A stretch of DNA of 64,000 nt from Planctomycetota bacterium (lineage in GTDB: Bacteria > Planctomycetota > Brocadiia > SM23-32 > JAKLEA01), in assembly GCA_022711755.1 (NCBI GenBank), contig JAKLEA010000003.1, positions 248,001 through 312,000 of the forward strand, given 5' to 3'. Shown here piece by piece: positions 44,171-54,746 of this stretch (the first letter of the stretch is position 1; every line of letters starts with the position of its first letter). A program made the translations under genes and the position numbers. Below the pieces are notes generated by a model. That model had not been told where the DNA came from. It ran no database searches and saw only the letters and a program-made list of their open reading frames with translations.

Positions 44171-46156
44171 ATGATTTCAAAAGGCAAAGACGGCAATGCC
44201 CGCAAGGGCGGCGGCAACCGACACGCCGGGATTACCTTCCGCGCCGTGATTCTGGGTCTGGCCCTCTCCGCCGCAGTCGCAGCTTTCACGCCTTTCAACG
44301 ACTACTATCTCGACAACACGTATTTCATCGGCGGGCAGGTTCCGATAGGCGTATACGCTGTCCTGCTTTTCATCGCGCTTGGCGGCAACGTCGCCGCCCG
44401 CATATGCGCGCCGGGATCGGAATTGCGCTCCAACGAGCTTGTGATCGTATTGTGCCTGACGTTCTGCGGGGCGTCGGTGGCCGGATGCGGAATGCACCGC
44501 TTCCTCCTGCCGACAATGGCGATGCCCTTCGAGCATGCGCACCGGCTCAAGGACGTCGCCGCCGTCATGAAGGATGCCCCGCTGGATATTTTTCCCATGA
44601 CGGACACCGAGTCTCCGGAATTCCAGCAGTTCCTGGTCGGCGGGGAAAACCCGATACCATGGGGCATCTGGTTCAAGCCCCTGATCCACTGGCTTATCCT
44701 CTGCGTGTCCGCCTATCTTGCGATGATGTTCCTCGCGCTTTTCCTTGCCCGGCAGTGGAGCCGCAACGAACACCTGCAATTTCCGCTGGCGGTCGTGCCC
44801 CTGGCGATCATGGAGGACCCCGAACCCGGGCGTGTCTTCAACAGCCTGTTCCGCAATCCGTGGATGTGGTCCGGGCTGTCTCTCGTCCTATTCGTCCAGT
44901 TGCTGCACGGCCTGAACGCCTACTTCCGCAAGGTTCCCAGTTTCACTCTGGAGTGGTATCTCTACTCCAACCTTACGGAACATCCCTGGAACTACCTGCC
45001 GTATTACCTGAAACACCTCATCATCTATCCCTCTGCGGCGGCGCTTGCGTTCCTGATACCGCAGGCTATCTCTTTCAGTTTCTGGTTCTTCATGATCCTG
45101 CTTGGAATCGTTGACATGCTTCAGGCGGCTTACGGCCCGCCCATGACCGCGTGGGTTCAGGGCAATGAGCAGATGGGCGGTTTCTGCGTCCTGATCATGT
45201 TCCAGTTCTGGGTGGCCCGGGACGAGATCGCAAAGGGCGTCCGCGAGGCCGTTGCCTGGATAAGACACCCGTTCAGCCGGGAGGGCGGAGAATCCGGCTT
45301 CAGCCTGGTGGCGGCGCTTTTTTTCGGGGCCGTGGCGACGGCGTGGCTGGCATACTGGGGGATGGGCTGGTTCTGGGCAACTGTGGCCTTCACGATGCTG
45401 ATGATCATCCACACACTGATGGCGCGACTGGTTGCCGAAGGCGGCCAGCTTTACGTCGGCGCGAGGGCATACGTTTCAGTTCTTATGATCGGACTGTTCG
45501 GCGTTTCCTCAATAGGCGTCCGGGGCGCACTCATTGCCGGATTGATGACGACCCTCCTGGCGCACGACCTGCGGGAAAGCATCCTGCCTTTCTCGGTCAC
45601 CTCATTCAAACTGCAGGAGGAGAAGCCGGGGCTGGACAGGAAGAGGATGGCGCTGTGGATGATTGCGGCTCTTCTTGTGGCCGTGGCGTCCGGCATAGCC
45701 GTTCAGATGTACCAGTATTATCACTTCGGCGCGCGCGTGCAGGAGTGGCACGCCACGACCGGAGCGCTGTCCCGCTTCGTCTTCCCAATCCAGGCGTCCC
45801 TGCGCGACAGACCTGATTACAGCGGGAACTGGACGCGCTTCCTCGCGGGGGCCATGACAACCGGCAGCCTTGTCTTCATGCGCGCCCGGTTTCACTGGTG
45901 GCCGTTCCACCCCCTCGGCTTCGTGGCGACGCATTCATACGGGATGCAGTGCATGTGGTTCTCAATATTGCTTGGATGGTTCGCCAAGTGGACGGTTCAG
46001 CGTTACGGGGGCGTAAAGACCGTCCTGGCCGCGCATCCCTTCGTCATAGGAACGCTGCTGGGGGACTGCATGGCGGCCGCTATCTGGATGTTCGTTGCGG
46101 TTTACCTGCACCTTATTGGTCTGGAACCCATTTCCATACGCCTGATGCCGGGGTGA
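44171..46156 (+). CDS. DUF6785/DUF6784-type polytopic membrane protein
   Basis: A 661-residue protein with about 14 or more hydrophobic helices, of the uncharacterised family labelled DUF6785 plus DUF6784, common in Planctomycetota, Lentisphaerota and Armatimonadota. Characteristic stretches are NDYYLDNTYFIGGQVPIGVY, LRSNELVIVLCLTFCGASVAG, RLVAEGGQLYVGARAY and HPLGFVATHSYGMQCMWFS. The general shape recalls OPT-type peptide/metal transporters, but that is only an impression. It may import an oligomer or peptide linked to the divergently encoded GH172 enzyme. The ATG at 44171 has only a weak ribosome-binding site. Confidence 0.6.
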   Translation: MISKGKDGNARKGGGNRHAGITFRAVILGLALSAAVAAFTPFNDYYLDNTYFIGGQVPIGVYAVLLFIALGGNVAARICAPGSELRSNELVIVLCLTFCGASVAGCGMHRFLLPTMAMPFEHAHRLKDVAAVMKDAPLDIFPMTDTESPEFQQFLVGGENPIPWGIWFKPLIHWLILCVSAYLAMMFLALFLARQWSRNEHLQFPLAVVPLAIMEDPEPGRVFNSLFRNPWMWSGLSLVLFVQLLHGLNAYFRKVPSFTLEWYLYSNLTEHPWNYLPYYLKHLIIYPSAAALAFLIPQAISFSFWFFMILLGIVDMLQAAYGPPMTAWVQGNEQMGGFCVLIMFQFWVARDEIAKGVREAVAWIRHPFSREGGESGFSLVAALFFGAVATAWLAYWGMGWFWATVAFTMLMIIHTLMARLVAEGGQLYVGARAYVSVLMIGLFGVSSIGVRGALIAGLMTTLLAHDLRESILPFSVTSFKLQEEKPGLDRKRMALWMIAALLVAVASGIAVQMYQYYHFGARVQEWHATTGALSRFVFPIQASLRDRPDYSGNWTRFLAGAMTTGSLVFMRARFHWWPFHPLGFVATHSYGMQCMWFSILLGWFAKWTVQRYGGVKTVLAAHPFVIGTLLGDCMAAAIWMFVAVYLHLIGLEPISIRLMPG

Positions 46157-46160
46157 GAAA

Positions 46161-48809
46161 TCAGTCCGATTCCGTTCCCGCGCCAAGCCGCCTGCGGACA
46201 GCTTTGGCCAGTTCATCGCGTGAAAACGGTTTTCTTAGGAATCCGGCTTCAGGTTCGGCGTCGTCCCCCTTCCCGGCTTCGTCGTCAGAGTAGCCGGACA
46301 TATAAATGACCTTGACGCCGGGATGTAGCGCGCCTACCCGCTCAAACAACTCCCTGCCGCTCATGCCCGGCATGACGATGTCAGTGAGAACCAGGTCAAT
46401 GTCGCCGCGGCGATCCTCCATTATGCGCAAGGCGTTTTCTCCGCCCCGCGCCGCCAGAACCCGGTAGCCCAGGGACGTCAGAACGCGGCCGGTCAGGTTG
46501 CGCACAATATCGTCATCCTCGACAAGCAGGATGGTCGCATCGCATTTTTCCGGTCCGAGGTCCGCCGCCTCAGCTTCAAGGAACATTCTTTCAGCCTCGC
46601 CGACGGCCATCTCGGTGGTCGTTGATTCATCCTCCGCCGATTCGGAGACTTCCCCGGCGCTGGGGAAGCGCAGCACGAAGGTTGCGCCCTCGCCGGGCGT
46701 GCTGATGACGCTGATCGCCCCGCCATGCTGATTAACGATACCGTAGACTGTGGAAAGCCCCAGACCGGCGCCAACGCCCTTTGGTTTTGTGGTGAAAAAC
46801 GGCTCGAAGATCTGCCGTCGGGTTTCATCATCCATTCCGCGCCCGGTGTCCGTCACGGTCAGCACTACGAAATCGCCGACCCGGTTGCCACTTTCATCCG
46901 TCGAACCGGCCTCGTTGCGCGTCGCGATGCAAAGCCGCCCGCCCTCGGGCATGGCCTCGCGGGCGTTCACGGCCAGATTCAACAGAATCTGCCCGATCTG
47001 CGTCGGGTCCCCGCGAACCATCCAGAGCGAGGCCTCCAGTTCCGTCTCCAGCCGGACGTCCTCCCCAATCAGACGGATGAGCATCTTGCTCATGGAAGCG
47101 ACGATTTCGTTGAGACTCACAAGCCGCGTGTCCAGCGTCTGACGGCTGCTGAAAGCAAGAAGCTGGTTGACGAGAGCGGCGCAGCGCTTGCCCGCGTCAA
47201 GAATGTCGGAGGCGTTCTCCACTCTCGGATCATCCTTGTGCAGCTCCTGAAGCAGTATCTCCGCGTTGCCCATTATCGCAGTCAGGATGTTGTTGAAATC
47301 GTGCGCGATTCCCCCCGCCAGGCGTCCGACCGTGTCCATCTTCTGCGCCTGCCGGAACTGCTCCTCAAGGCTGCGCCTCTCGCTGATGTCGCGCAGGACG
47401 ACGAAATTCGCCGGACGCCCCTCGTAAATGATTATCGAGGCCGACGTTTCCACCGGAACGATCTTCCCATTCTTCGCCACAAGATCAACCTGATAGGTTC
47501 TCGGTACATGCTTTCCAGCCAGCCTGGACCTGTAAATCTTTTTCAGCGCATCGCGATCCTTCTCCTGGACCGGCGCCAGATAACTCAAGCCGGTCTGCAC
47601 GTCATCCCTCGTGTAGCCAAATATCTCCGTGAACGCCTTGTTGATCAGCCGGAAGACCTCATCCTGCATTATCACCACCGGGTCCGGAATCAACTCAAGC
47701 AGGTTGCGGTACTTCTCTTCGCTCTCGCGCAGGGCCTGTTCTGTGAGCTTGCGGTCGGTGATGTCAATGTTCAGCCCCAGAATGCCTATGACGTTTTGCC
47801 CGTCCCGGATGGGCGCGATGATGTTGTGGAAGAAGCCAGGACCGGCGGGCGTGTTATACCGCACCTCTTCGCTGACGACCTCGCCGGCGAATGCCCTGGC
47901 ATTGTTGGCGTCCCAGAGTTTGAGTGTTTCCACCGGAACGTCGGCGCTGCCCGTTTGTTTTCCGGTTATGTCGCCCCATGATATTCTCGATATGGCGTTC
48001 TGAAGCACGCAGACTCCGTCGCGGTCGCGCAGCCAGAAGTCGAAGGGCATGCTGTCAATCGCCGCGTGAAGTCGGGCTTCGCTGGTTCTGAGCGCCGCGT
48101 CCGACCTGCTGCGCATCAGGGCGTTTGCCATTATCTCCCCGATGATTTTAAGCCTCTGGATATCACGTTTGGGGAGAAGCCTTTCCTGCGACACGCAATC
48201 AAGGGCTAACAGTCCCAGGTTTTCTCCCCCACCGGCCAGCGGGACTGACACATGTGACTTCGTGCCCCATCGCTCGAAACTCTTCCTGTCCGCCCCGGCA
48301 TCTTCGGGGAGATCGGTCATATTCGGGACGGCCACAACCTCCCCGCGCCGCAACGCCGCCGCCACCCAGGGAAAGTCGGCGTCGCCAAGCTCGCCCTCCA
48401 GCTTTAACGCATCGGGCGTCGCCCACGAATGGGTGACATTGACTATGGTTCCCTTTTCCGTCGCCTCGAGGATTGTCGCCCGGTCGAATCCGAACGCCTC
48501 GCATATCCTCCCCAGCCACCCCTCGGTCTCGTCATCAAGCCTGTCGGCTGGAAGATTGACAAATGCGGATGAAAGGTCCGCAAGCAATGTTTCAAAACGC
48601 AAACGCTCGCGAAGCGAACGCCTGGTCTCGCCTTCGTCATCCGCCTGACGGACTCTCTGCAGACGTTCGCGAATGCCGGGAAACCGGCGTCGCTTCTCGC
48701 TGTTTTTATCCTGTTCGGCCAACCTTTTGACATCCCCCCGGATGCGCCACGGTCGGAGTCTAGCGCAGCCGTCGAGAGGCGGAACTTCCGCCCGGGCTTG
48801 ACTGAGCAT
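46161..48809 (-). CDS. hybrid sensor histidine kinase with GAF and PAS domains
   Basis: An 882-residue soluble two-component protein. Approximate order: coiled N-terminus, GAF (60-200), PAS (215-325), PAS (335-455), HisKA with [10 protein letters not shown] (phospho-His), HATPase with [11 protein letters not shown] and [20 protein letters not shown], and a C-terminal receiver with the phospho-Asp in [10 protein letters not shown]. No transmembrane segment is evident, so it senses a cytoplasmic signal. The start is uncertain: ATG 48809 falls just after the upstream esterase gene, while readings from farther upstream overlap that gene. No output regulator is adjacent. Confidence 0.85.
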   Translation of the reverse strand: MLSQARAEVPPLDGCARLRPWRIRGDVKRLAEQDKNSEKRRRFPGIRERLQRVRQADDEGETRRSLRERLRFETLLADLSSAFVNLPADRLDDETEGWLGRICEAFGFDRATILEATEKGTIVNVTHSWATPDALKLEGELGDADFPWVAAALRRGEVVAVPNMTDLPEDAGADRKSFERWGTKSHVSVPLAGGGENLGLLALDCVSQERLLPKRDIQRLKIIGEIMANALMRSRSDAALRTSEARLHAAIDSMPFDFWLRDRDGVCVLQNAISRISWGDITGKQTGSADVPVETLKLWDANNARAFAGEVVSEEVRYNTPAGPGFFHNIIAPIRDGQNVIGILGLNIDITDRKLTEQALRESEEKYRNLLELIPDPVVIMQDEVFRLINKAFTEIFGYTRDDVQTGLSYLAPVQEKDRDALKKIYRSRLAGKHVPRTYQVDLVAKNGKIVPVETSASIIIYEGRPANFVVLRDISERRSLEEQFRQAQKMDTVGRLAGGIAHDFNNILTAIMGNAEILLQELHKDDPRVENASDILDAGKRCAALVNQLLAFSSRQTLDTRLVSLNEIVASMSKMLIRLIGEDVRLETELEASLWMVRGDPTQIGQILLNLAVNAREAMPEGGRLCIATRNEAGSTDESGNRVGDFVVLTVTDTGRGMDDETRRQIFEPFFTTKPKGVGAGLGLSTVYGIVNQHGGAISVISTPGEGATFVLRFPSAGEVSESAEDESTTTEMAVGEAERMFLEAEAADLGPEKCDATILLVEDDDIVRNLTGRVLTSLGYRVLAARGGENALRIMEDRRGDIDLVLTDIVMPGMSGRELFERVGALHPGVKVIYMSGYSDDEAGKGDDAEPEAGFLRKPFSRDELAKAVRRRLGAGTESD

Positions 48810-48837
48810 ACACGGAACCGCTCCGTGTTGCAATCCT

Positions 48838-50046
48838 TTACGAAACGCGAATGCCCAGGCACCTGTAAAGGGCGTCGCGAAGCGACTTCTCCCTCGGATC
48901 ATCCCACATGTAGAGGTCCATCCTGTTTGGGGCGTAGGCAAATCCAATCTCTGCGTCTGGATCGGCATACGCAAATGACCCGCCTGCTCCAGGCGCTCCG
49001 AATGCTTTCCCGCTCGTTCCGAAATTGAATTCCTTGAACGGCTTGGAGAACCCCAGGGAGTACGAAGTGTTGACCTTCAATACCTCGTCCATCGGTCCCG
49101 CAGAGGGCGGCTGTTCGGGGCCGGTCAGCGCGGACATCGTCTCCTCCCTTATTCCGAGTTCCCGCCCGCCGCAGGCGAACGCGCCGTATGCCTTCGCTAT
49201 GCTTCTTACCTGTCCCGTTCCGTTCGCGGCGGGAAGCTCCAGCCGCCTGACGTCCGGGCGATTGAAATAGTCCGCCCTGTGCATTCGGGGATTGTTTAAC
49301 GTCTTGTGCGTCAGGGAGGCGGGATTGAAATAGGCCTTGATCAGCGCCGGCGCCATCTTGCCGATGCTGGAGAATATATTCCTCAGTCTGAACGGCTTGA
49401 TCGTCGCAACCCGCGAATCCGGCAGCGATTCCGGGCATCCGATGTAAAACTCCAGGCCCAGCGGACCGGCTATTTCCTCCTGGAAGAAACGCCCCAGACT
49501 TCTATGCGCGGGATCAACCCGCCGGATCAGCTCGCCCTGATACCAGCCGAGGCTGATCGCGTGATATCCGTTCCGGGTTCCCGGTTCCCAGGCGGGTTTC
49601 TGCTTTGCGATTGCCCATGCGACATAATCCAGGTCGGCCATGTGCTTGATGCTCAACGTCTCGTCTATCGCGCATAACCCGGCCTGGTGCGATATCAGTT
49701 GCCGGACGGTCACATTCTCCTTGCCCTCCTGCGCGAACTCCGGCCAGTATGCCGCCACCCGCTCCTCATAATCCAGAAGCCCCCTGGAATGCGCCAGCGC
49801 AACGGCCATCGAGGCCAGACCCTTGGTGGTCGAGTAGACGACGACAAGCGTGTCCTCCTCCCACGGCGCGCGCGTCCGGGGGTCCCTGTGCCCGCCCCAG
49901 AGATCCACCACTTTTCGACCCTGGTGATACGCGCAACAAGCGGCGCCTATCTCCCCGCGCTCCACAAAATTGCGCTCGAACTCAACCCGGACCTGCTCCA
50001 AGCCCGGCTGCACGGTTCCGTGTATGAGTGATGCGTCAATCTTCAT
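48838..50046 (-). CDS. serine beta-lactamase-fold esterase (class VIII-like)
   Basis: A 402-residue member of the beta-lactamase/EstB family. It carries the nucleophile motif STTK (Ser72, Lys75) and the second catalytic Tyr159 in GYHAIS. Such proteins usually hydrolyse esters (class VIII carboxylesterases) rather than beta-lactams. No signal peptide is visible. GGAGAG is about 8 bases before the ATG. The stop lies 28 bases before the histidine kinase start on the same strand, and a small hairpin (ACACGGA/TCCGTGT) is in that gap. Confidence 0.82.
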   Translation of the reverse strand: MKIDASLIHGTVQPGLEQVRVEFERNFVERGEIGAACCAYHQGRKVVDLWGGHRDPRTRAPWEEDTLVVVYSTTKGLASMAVALAHSRGLLDYEERVAAYWPEFAQEGKENVTVRQLISHQAGLCAIDETLSIKHMADLDYVAWAIAKQKPAWEPGTRNGYHAISLGWYQGELIRRVDPAHRSLGRFFQEEIAGPLGLEFYIGCPESLPDSRVATIKPFRLRNIFSSIGKMAPALIKAYFNPASLTHKTLNNPRMHRADYFNRPDVRRLELPAANGTGQVRSIAKAYGAFACGGRELGIREETMSALTGPEQPPSAGPMDEVLKVNTSYSLGFSKPFKEFNFGTSGKAFGAPGAGGSFAYADPDAEIGFAYAPNRMDLYMWDDPREKSLRDALYRCLGIRVS

Positions 50047-50244
50047 GTTTCTCTCCAGCCGCCCGGTCGTCGCCTGTCATACCCCCATGGAGAATCCCCG
50101 GTCAAGCAATCCTTCCCCGAAAACACGGCAGGCAATGAAACAAGCCGGCGTTATCACGCCCGCTTCATCCGTATTTATACCGAGTTGCGCCGCGCTTGTG
50201 AAGAAGCCCGCTCCCGCATCTCCCGGATTCAACACTTCCGGCCT

Positions 50245-50274
50245 TTGACACGCCGAAGGACAAACAGATATTCT
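50245..50274 (+). promoter_or_regulatory. promoter for the GNAT gene
   Basis: Perfect TTGACA (50245-50250), 18-base spacer, TATTCT (50269-50274). Transcription would begin near 50281, 35 bases before the ATG at 50316. Confidence 0.55.
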
Positions 50275-50315
50275 TCCCGGGCTGGACGCGCAGAGACATT
50301 TGAGAACACGGATTG

Positions 50316-51317
50316 ATGCGCCCGGAAAGGATTCGGACATTGATACAAAGACTGCAAACCGTCTCACTGAAGGATGGACGAGATGTTGAGATTAAAGTGA
50401 TAACCGGGCCTGAGCCGGACTGGACGGACAGAATCGCCGCTTTTCTGGGGCATAAGGGTGAGATATGGATCTGGCAGATTCGCGCGAGTCTCGACGGCGT
50501 GGAAGGCGTGGAATGCCGTTACTACATCGCGTTCGACGGAGAAAAACCTGTCGGCAATATTTGCACATTCGAGCGCGGCGGCGTCGGGATACTGGGCCAC
50601 GTCTTCACGTCGCCAGACTGCCGCCGGATGGGCATTGCGCGCCTGCTCATGGATGCCGTATGCCCCGATTTCATCCAGCGCGGCGGGAAGGCGCTTTACC
50701 TCGGAACCGGTTACGACTCCCCGGCGTACCACATCTACCGCAAGCGCGGATTCCGGAGCCTTTACCCCGGATCCGGCGAGATGGAATGGATCGCCCGGAC
50801 TGATTATCAGGATGATTTTCTGGGGGCGCCGGGTCTTGAGGTCCACCCCCTTGCGTGGCGGCATTGGCCCCTGATCGCGCCGCTTGTCTGCGCTCCGGAG
50901 GGGGATTTCATCCTGTCGCTGAATAACGGCATATTCCGCAGGGGGACGACCGAAGGCGTCTTTCTGAATCTGCTCCGGGACAATATGCGCGGACGCAATG
51001 CGACGAGCGCGGCAGTGAATGACGCCGGGGCGATGATCGCCTTCGCGTCCGTTGCCCCGTGGAAGGCGCTCAGCGGACGGGCAGCCTGGACCATGCTTGA
51101 CCTGTTCTTTTACCCCGGACGCAGCGACGCCGGCCGCGCAGTTCTCCAAGCCGTCCTCCCGCGAGATGGGCGGATTCAGGCGTGGATTGACGCCCCGTCC
51201 GGGGAGAGGCGCGAGGTTCTGCGCGAGGCAGGATTCCGCGAAGCGAACCGGATCAACGCCATCATGCAGGATTTCAACGGCAATACACTTGATTGCGCGA
51301 TTATGGAGCGGGATTGA
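50316..51317 (+). CDS. GNAT-family acetyltransferase
   Basis: A 333-residue N-acetyltransferase-type protein. The acetyl-CoA-binding beta4-alpha3 motif reads GHVFTSPDCRRMGIARLLMDAV (about residues 94-115), followed by LYLGTGYDSPAYHIYRKRGF, the usual end of the GNAT fold. The C-terminal half (from about 170) is of similar size and may be a degenerate second GNAT copy. I chose ATG 50316 over the TTG three bases before it. The acceptor is unknown. The 269-base gap on its left holds its own promoter and nothing else I recognise. Confidence 0.75.
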   Translation: MRPERIRTLIQRLQTVSLKDGRDVEIKVITGPEPDWTDRIAAFLGHKGEIWIWQIRASLDGVEGVECRYYIAFDGEKPVGNICTFERGGVGILGHVFTSPDCRRMGIARLLMDAVCPDFIQRGGKALYLGTGYDSPAYHIYRKRGFRSLYPGSGEMEWIARTDYQDDFLGAPGLEVHPLAWRHWPLIAPLVCAPEGDFILSLNNGIFRRGTTEGVFLNLLRDNMRGRNATSAAVNDAGAMIAFASVAPWKALSGRAAWTMLDLFFYPGRSDAGRAVLQAVLPRDGRIQAWIDAPSGERREVLREAGFREANRINAIMQDFNGNTLDCAIMERD

Positions 51318-51410
51318 CGATGATACATTCACGACGCGCCGGATATGCGAAACCCGGAAAGACAGCAGGTATGGCGAATTCGCACGGACAACCGAAGGTT
51401 GGTAGCAGGA

Positions 51411-51428
51411 CCCGCGCGGGATCCCGCG
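51411..51428. repeat. overlapping perfect palindromes between convergent genes
   Basis: CCCGCGCGGG (51411-51420) and CGCGGGATCCCGCG (51415-51428) are both perfect palindromes. The spot lies in the 170-base gap between the convergent GNAT and GxGYxYP genes, where a bidirectional terminator would be expected, but there is no T-run. Confidence 0.4.
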
Positions 51429-51486
51429 TCGTGCGGAACCCTACTGCTTCGCGTAAGACCCACTACTGCATTGGGGAATCAGCAGG

Positions 51487-53229
51487 TCAGCGATTTGCGG
51501 TCAGCGCCAGTCTCACAGCAGTGTCGGCGCTGACGATTTGGACGTGTGAAGGCAATAGCTGGATAAGCTCCATAAACGAGTTTTCGAGGTTCAGTCCTCC
51601 GTCGCTCGTCATATATATTCCGGCAACTGTGCCTGGCGGGTAGTTGCCCAGCTTCCCGGCCATATCCTTCGGGGTCAGGCAGAACGGTCCGTCAGTGACG
51701 TTATGGCCTTTGCCGTCCGTTCCCCTCCATTCATCGGGCCGAAACACCACCACTTTACTGCCGTCCTCGCCGGGGAGCGCCTCATAGAAACGATCCGGCG
51801 GCCACCATGTGAAGGTCGGAAAGAAGTATGGAACATTCACGGGAAACACGCCGCGAATGGCTCCCTCGGCCCTGGCGTATTTGGGCAGGAAGCGCTTCTC
51901 GGCGCTCCTCCATGTGCTATACCAGTCCCAGTGGACAACGCTTTTGACGCCGAGAACGCGGGCGTCCCGCTCCGTGGCCAGGACGAATCTGTCCTGGTCT
52001 GCCTCGTTCATGGACGTTGGATAGGAGTAGAGGTGCCCGCTGGGCGGCAGGATGAAGTAGTCAATTCCGGTCTTGCGGCTCGCAGCGTAATACCACTCGA
52101 GCACGTCGGGCGCGATGCGGGCGAGGTGTGGAGAGATGCTCCAGGTGAGCGGGGCACGCGAGTTGCCAGCATTTTCACAGTGCGCAAGCCGCTTGAGAAA
52201 CCAGTCTTTCCTCGTGGTCATCATGAAGTGGATGTTGTCTCCATCGCCAACGACAAACGCCACGTATGTCTTCTTCGGATCGTACTGGACGTCTTCAGGC
52301 GGGTTCTGCTGGAGTTCGCCTGCGATCTCGATAGGCGGCCTTCGCGTGGCGAAGAAGGACAGATTGTATGTCATGGTTGGGATGGCTCCCATGTTGCGGG
52401 AATCCAAGGCTCGGGTCTGGGCCTCGTAGAGATAGCCGGCCACCCCCCAGGAATTGTTATAGCCGTATACGCCCAAAGGAGTCGGCCAGTGACCTGAGTT
52501 AACGACTTTGTGGAGAAGCTTCTTCTCGGGATGCCCGTCCCTGCAACCGTTATTCAGGAAAGTGGTGAACAGTTTCTGCGAGAAGACGAAATCCACCAGC
52601 CTCGGCGACATGTCTGCCGTCAGACCCGGATTTGAGAAGTCCCTGGGGTGCGGATCGTACCCCGGGTTGAGCATTGCCAGTCCAGTGGTCTGGGCGATGA
52701 ATTTCTCGAATACATACTTCGTCGCGAGATAGGGCGTCTTCCTGTCTTTGAACTCGATTGTGGCGTCGAACGCGACATGATGACCGGCGAGGGGCATCCC
52801 CACGTCCAGGGGCACCGCCCCGAGCACCGCGGCCACGGTCAGGATGCTGGGCAGAATCTCATGCTGGTCGGCGTAGGAGTAGCGCACGCAGGCCGGGAAT
52901 TCATCCGCGCAGGCGTTAAGGAAGTCGGATGCGTTGATGATTTCTTTCGGCTTCAGATCGAGGAGGTCCAGCCATTGCTGGTCGTGATGTTCCATCAGGA
53001 TGAAGACGGACCCGCCGAGTTTGCGATTCTTCAGGCCCTGGCAGGCGTGTACCGCCAACTGGAGCGCTGCCGGCGCGTGCGGATCCATCTTGACAACCGT
53101 GAATTCGCCGGCATGGAGGGCAACGGCCTCTCCCTGCGCACTTCCCTCATCGCCGCAGGCGGTGAATGTGACGGCAAGGGTGGCAATCACGATTAGTAGT
53201 AAAGAAAACATAAAGCGAACGGGTGTCAT
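51487..53229 (-). CDS. exported GxGYxYP-family putative glycoside hydrolase
   Basis: A 580-residue protein with an N-terminal signal (MTPVRF then a long hydrophobic core ending FTAC, possibly a lipoprotein site although the lipobox is imperfect). The segment PPSGHLYSYP near residue 395 corresponds to the GxGYxYP signature of this putative glycosidase family, with FVVGDGDNIHF upstream as another conserved stretch. No activity is established for the family. ATG 53229 has AGG 7 bases upstream. It lies 152 bases after the C45 gene on the same strand and is probably part of a group of secreted-protein genes. Confidence 0.62.
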   Translation of the reverse strand: MTPVRFMFSLLLIVIATLAVTFTACGDEGSAQGEAVALHAGEFTVVKMDPHAPAALQLAVHACQGLKNRKLGGSVFILMEHHDQQWLDLLDLKPKEIINASDFLNACADEFPACVRYSYADQHEILPSILTVAAVLGAVPLDVGMPLAGHHVAFDATIEFKDRKTPYLATKYVFEKFIAQTTGLAMLNPGYDPHPRDFSNPGLTADMSPRLVDFVFSQKLFTTFLNNGCRDGHPEKKLLHKVVNSGHWPTPLGVYGYNNSWGVAGYLYEAQTRALDSRNMGAIPTMTYNLSFFATRRPPIEIAGELQQNPPEDVQYDPKKTYVAFVVGDGDNIHFMMTTRKDWFLKRLAHCENAGNSRAPLTWSISPHLARIAPDVLEWYYAASRKTGIDYFILPPSGHLYSYPTSMNEADQDRFVLATERDARVLGVKSVVHWDWYSTWRSAEKRFLPKYARAEGAIRGVFPVNVPYFFPTFTWWPPDRFYEALPGEDGSKVVVFRPDEWRGTDGKGHNVTDGPFCLTPKDMAGKLGNYPPGTVAGIYMTSDGGLNLENSFMELIQLLPSHVQIVSADTAVRLALTANR

Positions 53230-53381
53230 CGGTTACCTGCTTTCCGTAGCCAACCTGGTTCAACGGGAATTGGGCAGTCGGCGTTTCCCGTGCGTCTGTG
53301 GAATCAGGGAACGTATCCTGAAATTCCCAGAATATCATGATGCAACTCGCTGGGCGGATTAGCGCGCGGAGAGGTTACGAT

Positions 53382-54653
53382 TCAGCGTTCTGCCGCCGTG
53401 TTCTCCGGGAAGAAATCCTCCCATCGCAATTCGGCCGGCTGCTTGCGGTGCGCGGGGAGCATGACCCCGGCGCACGAGACCAGAAAACTCCTGTCGCTCG
53501 AGTCGAATACCACGGTATGCAGAGTGGCAAACTGCGACGCCTGCGTTATTACTTTCCACATTTCGGCCTTGTCAATCTGCTTGCCACCCGCCGCTGCCTC
53601 GGTCAACTGCTTTTCAAGGACGGCATATCGCCCGCAATTATCGGGTTTCCTGCGGAGGCGGTAGTGGTTGGTTGTGACAAGCCAGTTCTGCCCCTGCGGC
53701 GGCGTGCGGACAGTAACTCCCCCTTCTTTGGATGAGTTTTGGTCATACTCCATGACGACTGCCTGCGTCGGGGTCGCCAGGAAGTGGTTGCTTCCCCTGA
53801 CCGCCGGGCAACCGCGCAGGAGGGCGGCCGCGTTTTCCACAAATGCCGGCCCGTCCTGAAGCTCCAGCAGCGCCCGCTGGAAGACGGCGTGCCGGGAGAT
53901 GAATTTGCGCGTATCCGCGTCAGGCTCCGTCGCTCTCACGCCTACATCGTGGACGAGGGAGACGACGCCGCTTTCCTCAAAACCCGTGTAGCATCCCAGA
54001 AGGCCGGACCACGTGAAGCTGACCCATTTCTTCCCGTCCTTCGGGGCGCGCGCCACCGCGACATGCGTTGAGACGGTTGCCTTGATCGCCGTGTAATCGA
54101 GGTTGCGCCCAAGCGCCGTCTTTCCGCTCTGCGTCATCGGCCCCCAGCAGGCGGCTGTCGAGCACATCAGGCCGGACCATTCGCTGAACAGGTTTATCGC
54201 CCAGATGTCGTCAACAGTCGCCTCGCGCTTGAGCGCCTTCAAATATCGCTTTTCCGGGGGGACGGAATCCTTTACCCCGCGGTATAGTCCCGCGACCTCC
54301 GCCTCGACCGCAGGCGGTTTTATCAGCCTGTCGCGGACGGCCGGGAGGACCTGCGTCTCGTAAGGATTCGGCTTGTCCTTGAAGGCCATGAGGCCTACGA
54401 CCTCGTTGGCGGAGGCCATGATTTCCTCGCCAAGCAGTCGGCCCTGGGCGTAGCCCATCTCCTCAGGCGTTCCCCATACGCGAAGAATCCTGATGCCGTT
54501 TTTCTCGAGGAGTTCGCCGTTGGCGCAGCGGGTTTTGCATTGTTCCGCCGCCGAAGCAGTCAGCCCGCAGGCGAAGGCGACGAGGAGGGAAAACAGGACG
54601 AAAAGAGGCAGGACACGCCGGGGGGCGCGCGTAATTCCGAAAGTCTGTTTCAT
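53382..54653 (-). CDS. exported C45-family Ntn hydrolase-like protein
   Basis: A 423-residue protein with a signal peptide (hydrophobic core residues 15-33, likely cleaved near ASA-AE at 36). The sequence then resembles the C45 acyltransferase/amidase group of Ntn hydrolases, which self-cleave to expose an N-terminal Cys. The likely nucleophile is Cys164 in MCSTAACWG, followed by GRNLDY, typical of this group. Substrates in the family are acyl amides such as bile salts, penicillins or N-acylethanolamines. Here the target is unknown. The ATG at 54653 has AGAGG about 11 bases upstream, a little far. Confidence 0.7.
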   Translation of the reverse strand: MKQTFGITRAPRRVLPLFVLFSLLVAFACGLTASAAEQCKTRCANGELLEKNGIRILRVWGTPEEMGYAQGRLLGEEIMASANEVVGLMAFKDKPNPYETQVLPAVRDRLIKPPAVEAEVAGLYRGVKDSVPPEKRYLKALKREATVDDIWAINLFSEWSGLMCSTAACWGPMTQSGKTALGRNLDYTAIKATVSTHVAVARAPKDGKKWVSFTWSGLLGCYTGFEESGVVSLVHDVGVRATEPDADTRKFISRHAVFQRALLELQDGPAFVENAAALLRGCPAVRGSNHFLATPTQAVVMEYDQNSSKEGGVTVRTPPQGQNWLVTTNHYRLRRKPDNCGRYAVLEKQLTEAAAGGKQIDKAEMWKVITQASQFATLHTVVFDSSDRSFLVSCAGVMLPAHRKQPAELRWEDFFPENTAAER

Positions 54654-54746
54654 ATGACCAGCGCCTCTCGACGCCCGATCGGACGCGCAGTCCTGATCCT
54701 TCGCGTCCGGGGCGTTCTGGAATTGCGTTCCCGGCTGGTTGGGGCG

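Noticed and set aside
50077..50367. 96-codon minus-strand frame in the esterase-GNAT gap
   Set aside because: No ribosome-binding site, no recognised domain, and it overlaps the GNAT promoter and start. A decayed gene cannot be excluded.
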